DNA of 64,000 nucleotides from Stenopsyche tienmushanensis (Eukaryota; Arthropoda; Insecta; Trichoptera; Stenopsychidae). Positions within the stretch are counted from its first letter, which is position 1; every line of letters begins with the position of its first letter. The notes under the pieces are model-generated. The model ran no database searches and had not been told where the DNA came from. It was given only the letters and a program-made list of their open reading frames with translations. Both the position numbers and the translations under genes were made by a program. Shown here one piece after another: positions 33,106-45,790 of this stretch. The stretch spans positions 220,414 through 284,413 of the forward strand of contig WACJ01000366.1 of NCBI GenBank assembly GCA_008973525.1, given 5' to 3'.

Positions 33106-36100
33106 TAATACACAGCATAAGTTTTGAACTGCCAATCTCATATTGTTATGTTGCCGTTAAATACGGAGCTCATATTTGCAGATTCACACCTGAAATATAT
33201 ATAAACATCGGGTAAACTGTTATTTTCTTCGTGTTATACTTCGTTCGAAGCTTTAATGCTCGCTGTTTCGATTTCACCCTCGACGTGTCTATTCGACGTT
33301 GAACCCTTCAATGGCTATTTATGAATCTGTAAACTTTTGTATCGCGTTTCGGGCTGCTCCCTGCGACACTTTAGGGTGGCAACACCTTTATTTTTATGTC
33401 CTCGGATAGTGTCGGCAACGCATATTGAAAAATATTTCGACAATACGCCATTTTGTACGGGGAGTTTGTAAATCGTCTGTAGTCCTCCGCAGGATTGAAT
33501 CGTAAAATATTGTAAAACAAACGTCCTTCCAAAAATAGGGGGTCGAATTTTTCGACGCTTCTGCGTATTTTTCCGGCGTGCTTCTTAGAAATCGTCGGAA
33601 AATATTTTTCTTGGGCGTCAAACGAGGGACCGTCAGAAAAACATTAACTATGATAGCAACATGTGAATAGAAACATATACGGAGCGTGCTCGAAAAAAGA
33701 GATACGGACTTTAATGGTAATTTTATATTGTTTAGATTTAATTATTATCCAGTAAATTATTTACACAACCCCTTTACATTATCTTTATTTCAGACAGCCA
33801 TTGCTTATTTTATTATTCCTTTCCCCATCTATTAATATTAAATGGGTCAAATTTTCATTTCTAAAACATCTAAAAAATAAGGGTTGTAAACCATTTTTAA
33901 CTCAAAATGCTTATTAAAGAGCAGTAAAATTGATATAATTTAAGGTTGAAATGAAGTAGTAATTTGTAGGGTCATAATTCTAACATAAAAAATAAAATTA
34001 GTTATAAATTCGAATAGAAACACATGAACGAGACGGTTGTATATTAATAATATAAGACTTATTGGTTTTGGAGTTTTTTTAATCAAAATAATTGAAGATC
34101 TCGTTTCGAATGATACTTGAGAATCTCTTTTGCGAATTTTTCATAATTATACCTTCTTAAGTTTTTATACAAATATTATTTTTTCGGCGAAGTGCTCGAT
34201 ATCATTTTGCGATCTCCTCGAGTCTTTTTTGAAGTTCGCCCCGCTATGTCTGCTTTTTAATTTATACTTATTTGAGTCTTTCAAAGGAAAATCGTCTCGC
34301 CCAATTTACATTGAATACTCAAGAAAGAGCCGACACAAAAAAGGTCATGAGAAAGGTTTGAGAGCTTGATCCAAGTTGTTTTCGTCCGCGGGTGGAAAAA
34401 TTGCCGTGAGACAATATCTCTCCTACAATTACGGAATTTCTCGACGAGTTATTATTTCTGCAGAGTGTGTAACGACGGCGAAAAAGTCCACCGTGCGACA
34501 ACTCAGTTACAAAGCTCTAAAAATCCCGGTCGCAGAAAGTTTCGGCGAAAAGCTCACGAATTTCATCCCCCTGAATTTTCCTCCTTTGTCTGCGGGAAAT
34601 TTTTTCGCTTCTTATCTTTATTAACGTCGGCGTAATTTTTCGCTCCGAAAGTTTGTAGTTTCGGATTATTTTTTAAGTGGATCAGACAGCCTCGCCATCC
34701 TCTGTTGTGTCTTTCTTACACTTTTGAAAATTGATCTCCCCCTCATACTTTCCTGCATTATACGCATTTCTTTCTTTGTGAAGATAAATTAACATCCATT
34801 CTCTCCTTTGGATCCTTGTAATTCGATTTTGTTGAGATAAAGCTCAATCTGAAATCAAGAAAAATAAATAATTAGAATACCTTCAACTGAGAAGCACTGC
34901 TATCTCAAAGTGATGAATCCAGTACAAAATATTTATAAGCATTGACATGTCAGAATTAATCAACCCTGATTATTTTGATGTTTCGAATCGATCAGTTTTG
35001 CTTATTTCTTGATACATTTGATCCCAAGTTCTAAAGGATGTATTTAAGATACAAACTGTTCATGAGCGCTTTTAAGGATTGTCTGTAGACAAGGTCAATA
35101 TGTAGTCTGTCTATCTATTTTAATATTATATATCTAATACAGTTATATACAATCGTATTGTTCTAAAGAATAAATACAACTCATAAATCAGGCAGAATGT
35201 CTCCCAATTTACAGTAATTTCTCTTCATTGTCGAGGATCATGATCTCCATCAAATGATATCGTAGTGGGTGGAAGCATTTGATATTTGTAATATATTGAA
35301 TTTGATGAATTAAGACGAATAAGACTTGATAGGAAGGATTTGTGCATAAATCATCATTTAATATTTTTCCCTGAATTAATACAAACACTCACTGCGCTAA
35401 TATTTATTCCTTATTTTCAGCACTTGTAGATTAAGCGGCCATGAATAGATCACAACAGTGTTATCATGAACATAATATCAGGATTAGAGTTATTTTATCT
35501 GATTGATTGATATTTTTCTTGATCAACGTCAATTTTATAACATCTATAGAACTATTACGAACGATTCATCATGTTGATGTTGTATGAAGGACTATTATGT
35601 GTAAATTTGTTATATAGATTTATGACGATAAATTTAACACAGCCTTCAATTGTGGTTTTTATGTTTGATTTGTCATCACGAGTCTCACACGATATTGTAG
35701 GCTATAGATTTAATGCGCGAATTCATGGTATAATTTTTAATACTAGAAATCACTTTAAATAATAATGTACAACGCTTGTTTATTTAAAATGAAGAATATG
35801 GATCGAAAATGGGTTATATAAAATTTTATGGCAAAATGTGTTTATTTTGTATTTTTCTTGTGTATTATCATTTTTTTAAAATACATTATTGTGTTTTATT
35901 TGTCATGTTGAATATATTCGTCATGATAAAAATATTTATTGTATCGTTCTGCTATTTTCGTTCTTTATAGTATTTGTATCCTTGGAATTTCATATCGAAA
36001 TATGTTTCAGCCTTTTGGAGGACTGCTCGCAAATCTTCCTCCATTGTAAACACCTTATCTCCCTCTCGGCTTCCTCTTTCGCCACCCCATCTACTTCCTA

Positions 36101-39018
36101 TCGCCTTGTCCACCCCCCAAAAGTGCCACGACGAAGGGGGTCACCTCCAACTGAGCGGCAGACTCAACATTTTATCCAATTCGATTTCCTGTTCAAGAAA
36201 CTACCCCAATACTTTGAGCCAAGTCGTCTCTCCATATACTGCTCCGTGGCGATAATAACTTTAGGCATCAATAGACAATAATATTTTTCTTTCGGAATAT
36301 CATATCCAGGCATACATACACGACGTAAAAACAATAGTCGTGGAAAATGTATTTTTTTATCATTTCCATGGAAAAGGTTTTGCGTGCCACCGAATAAGTT
36401 TCCACGCCGTCGAAACTCGAACCCATAATTTCAATTTATATTTCTTCAAGCGCCGATCACGAACTTCCACAAAGATCCAAGTTAGTGCTGACCTCATTAT
36501 ATTTATTGTTTTCTCCAGAAATTCGTCGGGTACTCGAAATTTCGTTTTACGCCAAAAACAATATACAGGATGCCGCATACTTCAGGCGGAAACTTTTTTA
36601 ATCTATCAATAGAGATTCAATCAGTACAATTCAAACTTTTTTTGTCCCACATCTATTCGACAATCTATCGTCTACAATCCAATTGACGTCAATAAACCTC
36701 TTTTATTTGTATTCAAAGGGAACTTGTCTACTTATGTAACGACGTTGATTCAACGAGATATGTCATCATAGGGGGGAAAAAAACAATAGTTTCTCTAATT
36801 TATGATTGAAAAACTGAAGTTAGTCACATTTATTATAGTTTTCATCACTCATCATAAATTTTGTTTTTATGTCGTTCGGAATCATTTTTATTTTTGCTGC
36901 AAATGACATTGCTATTGTATTGAATCCATTGATCGCTAATCAATAACATGCGCTTATTTGATACAAAAGCATGATGTTTTTGTAATAATCTACGTATGTA
37001 GTTTCCTCTCTAATTTAAAACGATATGATTTCCATCATTGAATAAGTAATCAAGAGCTATCAGCGTTTGAATTTTTGCAAATTATAAAGCATTTGAATAT
37101 AATTTAGGAAAATTTAACATAGAAAAAAATATAGAGTTTCATCAATTTTACTCTTAAAAAAAGGATATTAAGCACTTATCACTAAATAATTTGTGCATTT
37201 ATCGAAAGATAATAATTTGAATTTGTACATTAGTTACTTATAAATATAATAATATGAATATTCATATATATTATAGTAAAATAAACGATCTATGATTGTG
37301 GTTGATTTTCAAGAAGACCTCTTCGCATCTTATAACAACGTGGGTGTACGATCTGCTATTTATCCTCATGCAACATTTTGTTAATCAATCCTGAAAACTT
37401 GTTAGTCAGATGATTATAATTATAGTCAGATACTAGTTAGTCAGTCGGATGGATTGAACAAGATGAAAGAAATTGAGATGCGCTTATATGCGATACGCCT
37501 ACGTTTGATATATGAAATGGTATTACTTCATCCCCGAATTGGATCAGGATCATCCAATGAGGAACATTATAAATATATGGCGCATCTCATTAACACATAA
37601 AATAACTTTTATCCGAACATCATATTTGCTATATGATTTTAGCTATAATTTCATGAAGGATCGTGGATAATTCATGTGGTGTCTAAGCATCCATTCTCTT
37701 CGTTATAAGTTTGAAATGGTTCTGTACGAAAGTCCATAGAGATCCAAGTTTGTATCAAAGTTTTGCGATGGCTTAGCCTGGATCTGATTGATTGTGTTTC
37801 GATGCTAGCTGAAATGGTTTCTGATCCTCCTAATAAAAGAGCTTTTCAATTTAGAAATGTTGGCTTTTTCGTCGATTTAACGCGCTTTTTTATAGCTGGA
37901 TATGATGAAAGAATTCGTGATGCTTTCGCAAATTATTAATAGAAATCTGCATCAATGTTTTAAAGGCATCGGTGAGCAAGAAGGGTAAGAGAGCAATATC
38001 CCCGGTTCCGAAATAGATTCCCAAGTGATTGGGTATTTGGCAGGGATGGCGGCTGGTTGCTGATAAGACTGGAAGGAAAGCCTACCAGAGCGGAAGCTGA
38101 AGCGGCCCCGTAATAGCGTTCCTGAACACCCTGTGCCCTCCCCTGTGCCAAAAGAGAATAGGTCCACGAAGCAAACGGCATGCGATGCTTGTATCGAATG
38201 CTTCTTATTCTGCTGCGCCATGTGGGCTTAACATCAGCATTTTCAGCAACGTCACGCTACGTGTCTCAGCTGCTCTTTGAAATACGTCATCGGCATCCGC
38301 TTATCGGTATAGTATTTGCTCCGGGATTCGGATAACCTTTGTCCAAAGAGCTCCGGAGTGACAGGAGTAGCGATACCATTCCGCCTCGGCGAAACGTCAT
38401 TTGAACTTCGAAACTTAGTTTTGAGTTACGGCGATATATTTCTTCGGATCAGAAACAAGTTTCCAACTCATACGTTATATGTATGTAAATTCTGGAATTG
38501 TTTTACATTCATCATGCATTGAGTGGAAGCTTTGCAAGTCAGTTTTACATCAGCGGTTTTCAACTTCTTGCTTGTAACTAATTCAATCTCGGGGGAACGC
38601 CGTACACATGCGAGCTCCAGTGGGCGTCCATGTTGTGATATTTCATATGCAAATTAATTTCACTTTTAGTCGATTTCACAGCAGACACGATACCATGGTA
38701 AATTGATACCGCATGATCATATTTTTTACATCGTTTGCTTATATAAATCAAGTTCAAGTGGAGAGAAACACGCCATTAAGAACACAAGAACAAAAAAATA
38801 TTGCATCGAAATGCCGACGACTGCTTCGAGTTGAGTATTCAAAGTCAAAAACACGAAGATAATAGAATCATTGGATCGAGATGTGGTTTCAAAGAAAGAC
38901 TTTAGATGATGATGCCAAAGAAAAAATAATTCTTGGAAGTCAATATTTTTATAAGGCCACAGTACCTAGTGGAATAATTATTATGGATAGCTTTCCAAAA
39001 ATGAATTTTAAATATAAA
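33106..39018. other. Long intergenic stretch with GC-elevated islands, no gene seen
   Basis: Nearly 6 kb without identifiable genes or transposons. Less AT-rich islands lie at about 33220-33640, 34180-34640, 36040-36560 and 37940-38420. Each has several overlapping 60-130-codon frames on both strands, none with recognisable motifs. They could be conserved regulatory sequence or exons of an unrecognised gene; I cannot tell. Confidence 0.4.
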
Positions 39019-39363
39019 TCTAATATATAAAAATAAATTGGGTTTTGTTCGTTGGAAATGCGCCGCCATACCGTTCATAAGATTGCAATAAAACTTCATT
39101 CATTTATTGTTAAGGATTCCGCGAGTAATATAGGCATAGTCTAATATATAAAATACAATATTTGTTTGTCCGTATTTAATGCGCTGCTATACCGTTCATT
39201 CGATTGCGATAAAAATTTGTCAATTTATTGTTTGCACTTTTTTAAATAATATGGGCATATAATACAATTAACTTACACATAGATCTTATTAATAAAAATC
39301 AATGTTTGTATGTTTGTTTAGAATTATTACTTATGTGGTAGCAACGCGCCGGGTACCAGCTAG
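39019..39363 (+). mobile_element. Helitron-like element (family E), TC...CTAG ends, A|T insertion
   Basis: Starts TCTAATATATAAAAAT after an A and ends CGCCGGGTACCAGCTAG before a T, fitting the Helitron rule (5' TC, 3' CTRR, insertion between A and T). Two units with ATGCGCYGCYATACCGTTCA start 120 bp apart (39059 and 39179). GGTA...TACC near the 3' end could form the short terminal hairpin. No replicase or helicase is present, so it is non-autonomous. The class call rests on the ends and is moderate. Confidence 0.55.
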
Positions 39364-42300
39364 TAACATATATAACATACCATTCATTCATCATCACTTA
39401 TAATTCTATGTTTTATTCTTTTAAGAGATCTGTTTCCATCATCTGAGAACTCTGGTTTTAACCTTCAAAAATTCGATAATAAGCAATTGTCTACTTTTAG
39501 CGTATACGTCTATACGTATTTCATTATAAAGTAATAGTAGCCAATTCTATGCCTAAATTAATTGTTTGCTGCAACTGCTTTCCGAGTCATTAATTGTGGT
39601 AGATTCATTTAATATTTCGTTTATCCTAATATTTTTTCAAATGTTCGACGAATATTATATGCTTTAAATATTGAAATTATACCTTGGTCTAAGGTTTGGA
39701 TTATAGATGTAGTGTTTGGCGATAAAAATAATATTTAAACATTATGATGGATGGACAGTCTTGGTGGATTGTCCAATATCAATAATACTTTAAAATTGTG
39801 TATATTGTCCCCCCCTAAAATCGTGTTATATAAAGCGTGTTGTAAAAAACATGTCACAATTTATACAAACGTGTTATATAAAACCGTGTTATACGAGGCC
39901 CGAGTGTATATTCACACCCTTTACTTATATAGTATTTAATTTGAATTAATCACCTAATATTAAAGTTTACAATAACAAATGGCATGTGAACAAATATGAT
40001 TGATGAACAATTAGGGAATATTTTGGGGGTTGAAATATGATGTAAGTGTTCAAAATTAACTAATATTAAAACTACGCATGTTGAACTAATATACAAAATT
40101 GAAAATGTCAATACTGAGACGATTATAGTTATTTTTCTATGTCCAATCGTGTGCTGAAAACACCGAAAAAATGATTATTTTTGTGAAAATATCACATAGA
40201 GTCATCATTTTAAATCGATATAAAATGAATTGAATCAAAGACGAAAACGAGCATTAATTTTCAATAATATCAAACAGATTACGAAGTGCGTCATGACATT
40301 ATAAAACGTTCAGGGGGGTGGTCTTTCGGCTTGATTTAATCACGCTAATAAGTTCGCATGTGGTATTTATGGCTTCGATACTTTCATCTTGAATTTATTA
40401 ATAACTTATTTGCTCCGGGAGCTTGAAGTGCCGTCGAAATTTGCGTATGAAGTCATTAATGCAATTTATCATGGCGTAATCTTCTTTTAAGGATTTCCGC
40501 ATATATTAGGGTATGTCGAATTAGATCAATGGCCCATTAAGGGGTTCTATATTTAAGTGGCGCGATAAGAAGCCCTCTCCATCCATGCGGGGAGTGTCAG
40601 GGGAGATTTTATATGACGATGTTGATGCTGTAGCATTTGGGGTTGATTTTTGAGATGGAAATCAATAGAAGCATTTTTCATTGCGATCGATTTATTTTGA
40701 GGCATAAGGAGGGTCGTGGATGTGCTGTTGTTGTTCCCATGGCTTTCATGTGGTGTGTTTAAAGTGTGATAGCGAAACATATTGTCCGATGTTAGATCTG
40801 AGTTCAGAATCGATGTTTTATGGACCAGGTCTAATCTATGAGTTATTTATTGCTCTTTGTAATATGTTTGCTATCAGATTCGTTGTGGTATTGGCGAATG
40901 TGTTCGTTTCTTGATGTAAAGGGAAAAAACATCAAATAATTGATTGAGATTTGTTTAGAAATATTTTGTAGGTTTGCCATGCCATTTTTCTTTGTGAACA
41001 TTGATTGACACATTTATAATCACGATGAAGGATAGAAATTTCCATAACAGTATGGTCGTTATAATAAATTTGCAAGTCGATCAATTTATTAACATTCGCT
41101 TATTAATCATCAGGGGGCTATTCTTATTCAGCTATAGACTCTGTATTAATTTTTATCATACAAATAAATTATTTTGCGCTCAACTAGGATTTCTTCTAAA
41201 AAGGTATACCTTTCCTGGCAGACATCGACTTCTATTCTATTGTAAAATAAGTTCAATTACTGTCTTTATCGGCTGAATGATCATAGCATTTGGAAATCGA
41301 GCGAACGAGGCATTGAATGCAATATCCGCAGAGTTGTCAGATCCGATTTCCGATTTGAATAGATGATTTATTGAAACTACGCTCCGTCTAGAATAGCTTC
41401 ATACATTTTTTTATTATTCATTTCCAGTTTTCAGAACGACTGCCACGGTTCATATTTTCTATCAGTCTTATTTTGCAAAATCGCGAATGAACGGCACCCC
41501 CACATTTTCAGCATTATCCGATCTAAACACATACTTAATGCGCTACATTTACTTCTGTCATAGGAATTTCCGCTAAGCACATTTCCGATTACACACCCCC
41601 GAAAGCCTTCAGAAGGCTTCGTTTGATATTTGAACGCCAAATATGCGAAATTTACAATGTAAATTGATCATTTACAACAACAACAAAAAAAACAGCACGA
41701 TTATTCTTGCAATGCGATCTATCGACGCAATTCATTCATAACGCATAATCAAAATTCGGCCATAAAAATGCTTTTAAAATCATAAATAATAATTATACAC
41801 GCCGGTTTTATATCTATACTGCACAATAAAATCTTAATAACACTGTTTTAGAAGAAATTCCACTGAATAACTCAGTGAGAAGGTCGAATCCGAATCGAAT
41901 CAAAATTTATTTAATTATAGTAGCAGTGGACATAAACACATCATTGCTTTGTAATTTGAATAAATCTTCAAGTTTGGAGTATCATGTAACATTACCAGAT
42001 GCTATTGAAATTCTTTCATAATATAAGGCAGTGATCTTCAACATTTTTAAATGAAATTTCGTTGTTAAAATTGTAGATTTTGATTGTTTATATACATGCT
42101 TTACTAGGTGCACAGTAAATATATTTCAGGCCTCTTATTATAAAGGTTAAGGTTTACCATACCAATTTTCATCGTACTAATAAATTTGGTGGATCCAAAA
42201 TATTAACATTTGCGATGAATCCTCTCGATCCAGGTTTAACCTAATTTCCTGCTTTTGAAGAAGGAAATACTAATGCGATTAATAAAGGGGGTGGTTGGAT

Positions 42301-43815
42301 AAAGTCGTTCATGAATGACTTATTACGATATTAAAATATCAATGCAACGAAGAAGATGTTATGATAATTTAATTTTTATAAATTCAAAATGTTTCATTTT
42401 GGCATTAATGTTGACATTTGTAACATTGCTTTTAATGAGGGTGCTTATATCTAACGTTTTGATGTTATATTGGTATTTTTTAATGGGCGACCGTTTTAGA
42501 CTTCATAATTAATTATACACATCCGATTGACAAAAGACACCATCATTGATAGATCAAGAGAACGTAGCTCAATTAATCAATGGTCTTGTATCAAAGATTC
42601 CTGATGAGAATTAATTAGGTGTATTATCCGAGAACACGCTTCTTTTATAGACTTGCGGATGTATTCAAAGTCAAACGGAAGAAGCACTTGTATAAAGTAG
42701 GAATCGACACCGGTTTTTACCTTGTCTGTGAGTTTCTTAATGCGTTTGTATCTCAAATATACTTAATTGAGAGCGTATTATTACTAAAGCATGTTTAGTC
42801 CTTTATACGGTAGTATGATTCAAGCCGAAGATGATTAAGTATGTGGATCATTTAGGTTGATATGATAAGTTTCCACCCCGTATGTAGACGGTAAGAGCGT
42901 CTTTAAATCAGGGTCCAGCTGAGCGCTGTGATAACGGCGAACGGGTCAAAGTTGATTTTTACCCATCCGTTTCTGGAATACAAATTCGATGCTTTCGTCT
43001 GAATTGTGGTGATCTTTCACGGAATTCGTTTCGTTATGACGAGGCGTGGATATCGTGAGAAATCTCATTCATGGAGCCGAGATTGATGGAGGATTTCCAT
43101 TTGAAGTGAGGGCCGTAATGGCGCGGTCATGCCGAGGGTTTGGGCCCGTCATGCGCCAGCATAATGGAGCCTCATCACGAGTCCGCCAGAGCGTGATTGC
43201 GATGTTTGTACAATCAAACTCTACCTACTTATGGCCACACAATTTTTATCTATCATCATAATCATCGTGGACTCCAATAACCGAAGCCCTGAGTAACAGG
43301 AGTGCGCGCCGTTCTGAATGGGGTCGGGAAATTGAGCTCTGGAGGTGGAACCATTAGAGATAGACCGACCCAAATACCGCATAATGATTCTACGGCTTGT
43401 TATTATGATGTGGAGGTAAAAAAATATTTAATTTTAAGGCGATTTGGGGCGGGAGCCTGTGTTGGTAATTTACTAAAATCAATTAGTTTTTAGGCTATAC
43501 TGCAAAATTTAAAAAAATACAAATATTTCCTGTGCATATTGAATCAATTCGTATTCAAAAGTGATAAATTCATTGACAGATTATAATACAGAAAACCAAA
43601 AATCCATGTATAAATAATTAAACCTTTATTTAAAACATATATTGATTCTGCAAACTACCGTATAAATCGAAATCGTGCAACTCGTGTTCAATCATCAACA
43701 ACAGATTCACTTTCATTACATCGATTAAATCTTCTCAATTAATAATCCAAAAGCATTTCTTCATTTTTTGGATAACAAATTAATTAAATTTTATACTTGC
43801 TGTTCATCGTCGTTA
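39364..43815. other. Intergenic sequence, no gene seen
   Basis: AT-rich overall. It includes the GTGTTATA-type repeat block at 39820-39905 and a GC-elevated island at about 42880-43440. A 64-codon frame near 40720 and others have no recognisable content. Confidence 0.45.
39820..39905. repeat. Four degenerate CGTGTTATA-type units, possible transposon terminus
   Basis: TCGTGTTATATAAA, GCGTGTTGTAAAAA, ACGTGTTATATAAA and CCGTGTTATACGAGGCC follow one another with irregular spacing and end in CGAGTGTA. Tandem units of this kind plus a GAGGCCC...GTA end are typical of the termini of some pogo/Tc1-type elements. No opposite end was found. Confidence 0.4.
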
Positions 43816-43940
43816 TCATCACCACAGTGTAACAACACACAGTCCACTGCAGGACTAAGGCGTTTTCAAATCAATTCGTATTATTTTTTATTGAAAATTT
43901 AATATTAATTTATGGGAAGGGCTCACATTCGAATTATCAT
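43816..43940 (-). mobile_element. (ATG)n-tailed retroposon end (family B), degraded
   Basis: Reverse orientation: TATCATCACCACAGTG, then CACAGTCCACTGCAGGACTA. A further block, GGAAGGGCTCACATTCGAAT, matches the GGAAGGGGTTACATCC block of the 20.9-kb copy after an AT-rich insertion. It directly abuts the TTAA-type MITE that follows. Confidence 0.5.
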
Positions 43941-43946
43941 CATTGA

Positions 43947-44165
43947 ACCTTTGAGTAGTGAGCTAATTTAAAATTTTCATAGTCTTAGATGCTATATTTG
44001 CTTGTCTGCCACTTATCATCCATACAAATCCAATTATCTGTCAGGATCGCAGCAGCGCGTATGAAGCTTATATTTAACACTCTCGTCGCTCAACGTACAA
44101 GAGTGCTCTTTTTGAATCACTGGAATTCGCTCGCAAATACGCGATCATCCTACCATACAGATTAA
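43947..44165 (-). mobile_element. TTAA-type MITE (family C), copy 5, degraded
   Basis: Begins after TTGA (43943-43946, a one-base variant of TTAA) with ACCTTTGAGTAGTGAGC. It continues with TGTCTGCCACTTATCATCC, CAGCAGCGCGTATGAAGCTT and AAGAGTGCTCTTTTTGAATC, as in copy 3. The purine-tract section is deleted, and the far end is not recognisable. Confidence 0.65.
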
Positions 44166-45714
44166 AAATTATTCTATTTATGTGTTCGAAATTGAAAGTT
44201 GCATAAGATCTAGCTAGTAAACCATGTGGATCTAGCTAGTAAACCAAATACAGAGCAGCTATCCTTGGAAAGCAGTGTACAATAATTTTGATATAATTGA
44301 CTTCTATTAAATAGAGGCCAGTCCCTTCTTTTCTTGCTTCCTTCTTAGGATGAAGTTAAAAAAATACATCTCAAAATAACTACTGTATTCGCAATGATGT
44401 ATCCCTATCGTACACCTTGCCTATTTCAATTATATCATATGCTTATAATATAAACATACACTTGGAGTTTTTATTATAATATGAATAAAAATCGTATTTA
44501 ATTATAATGGCATCTAAAAATTGTGTATGCCATATTCATAGTCATTAAAATTAGTATTAAACTGAATGACCGTGGGGTTTTTGCACGAAGAATACAGATT
44601 ATCCCCGTCTAATATTTTCTTCCAAAAAAATCAAATGTAGCACCATTTTAATTATTTTTACAACGCAACACACCAGACACCTCGTTTTGACCGCCGGCCG
44701 CTAAATTGAAGAAGGTTCGCCATGCTTTAATCAATTTAGTTGGAGGGTTAAAAATTAATTGCCGGGCCGCAGATCAAACATGGGGGTGGAAACGACCCAG
44801 ACGCAAAAAAACCCACATTGCGTCCCACCCTCCGCTGAAAACATATTTATAAACTGTAAAAAAAATCACGATAGTGCCGTAAAACATTTTATTGGATCTC
44901 GAGGCATTCGTTCGGAGGCTGTGTAATTTAAAATTCAAATCAGATACGAGATGAAGTATTTTATGGCAGGCAATTAAAGTAATCGAGTATGATTAAGTAT
45001 TAAACGAAGACGGAGTGCTTAGCGAGTTAAAAATTGGACCGCCGGAGAACCGGAATCGAACGGTACGAATGAGAGTGAAAGTGTTCAAGACATATGTTAT
45101 TCGTAGGAAAAAAATTGTTGAATTATATTAATGTGTGTTTGAGAAATGTTGATTGATCACGTGACGGCACTGACAAATTGATTGCTATAATTCTCCGGCT
45201 AAAATCGGTGGGATTTTTCGGAGAAAATAGAAGAATTTGGAGAATTTATTAATAATTATTTTTAATGATTTCCCAAATGCCAACGAGAGAGTCGTTTTTT
45301 TCTATTTTTAATGGCGAAAAGTCGTGACGACAATACTGCAATCACTATTAAGTGTTTAAATACATATAATTAGCTATCAATAAATATAATTTTAATTAAC
45401 ACTTCCTGATCACTGAATATATTTAATAAAATAGATCCTGATTAGGGAATCCAATCTCGGGGTCCCGAACAGTTTTAGGTGCTCATGAATCCCGGGATTA
45501 GTAAACGTAGTGCCGAAAAATTCGGGATTGAATTTTTTATCTAACAGAAATCGTTCATCTCACCAACACGATGAAGGCTACTAAATCGTGACAATCCCGC
45601 CGAAATCTGGACGCTTGGAAACAATGGCGTAACTACTAATTGGCGAACTTATGCGACGCCTAACAACTGTATAATCTATGTATACATATATGCTTTTCAA
45701 ATTTTTATATTAAC
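44166..45714. other. Intergenic sequence with a possible conserved non-coding block
   Basis: 44640-45070 is less AT-rich and dense in homeodomain-type sites (AATTA, TAATTT, TTTATTGG, TTTATGG), with no open frame. 45430-45605 carries several CGGGATT/AATCCCG motifs, including the palindrome AATCCCGGGATT at 45488-45499, reminiscent of termini of some hAT elements. Confidence 0.35.
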
Positions 45715-45790
45715 TTTTCCTTACCGGTGATGTATTTACTACACCACGACTCTAATAATGGGAATATCGATATGAAATATATTAGATACG
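45715..45790 (+). repeat. Dispersed repeat F, uninterrupted copy
   Basis: GATGTATTTACTACACCACG, CTCTAATAATGGGAATATCG and ATATGAAATATATTAGAT match 56702-56764 plus 57194 onward. In that copy the mariner sits between GAAATA and TAATAGAT. Confidence 0.7.

Noticed and set aside
45430..45605. Transposon with CCCGGGATT ends
   Set aside because: Several CGGGATT/AATCCCG motifs are suggestive of a hAT end, but I could not define two termini or a target duplication.
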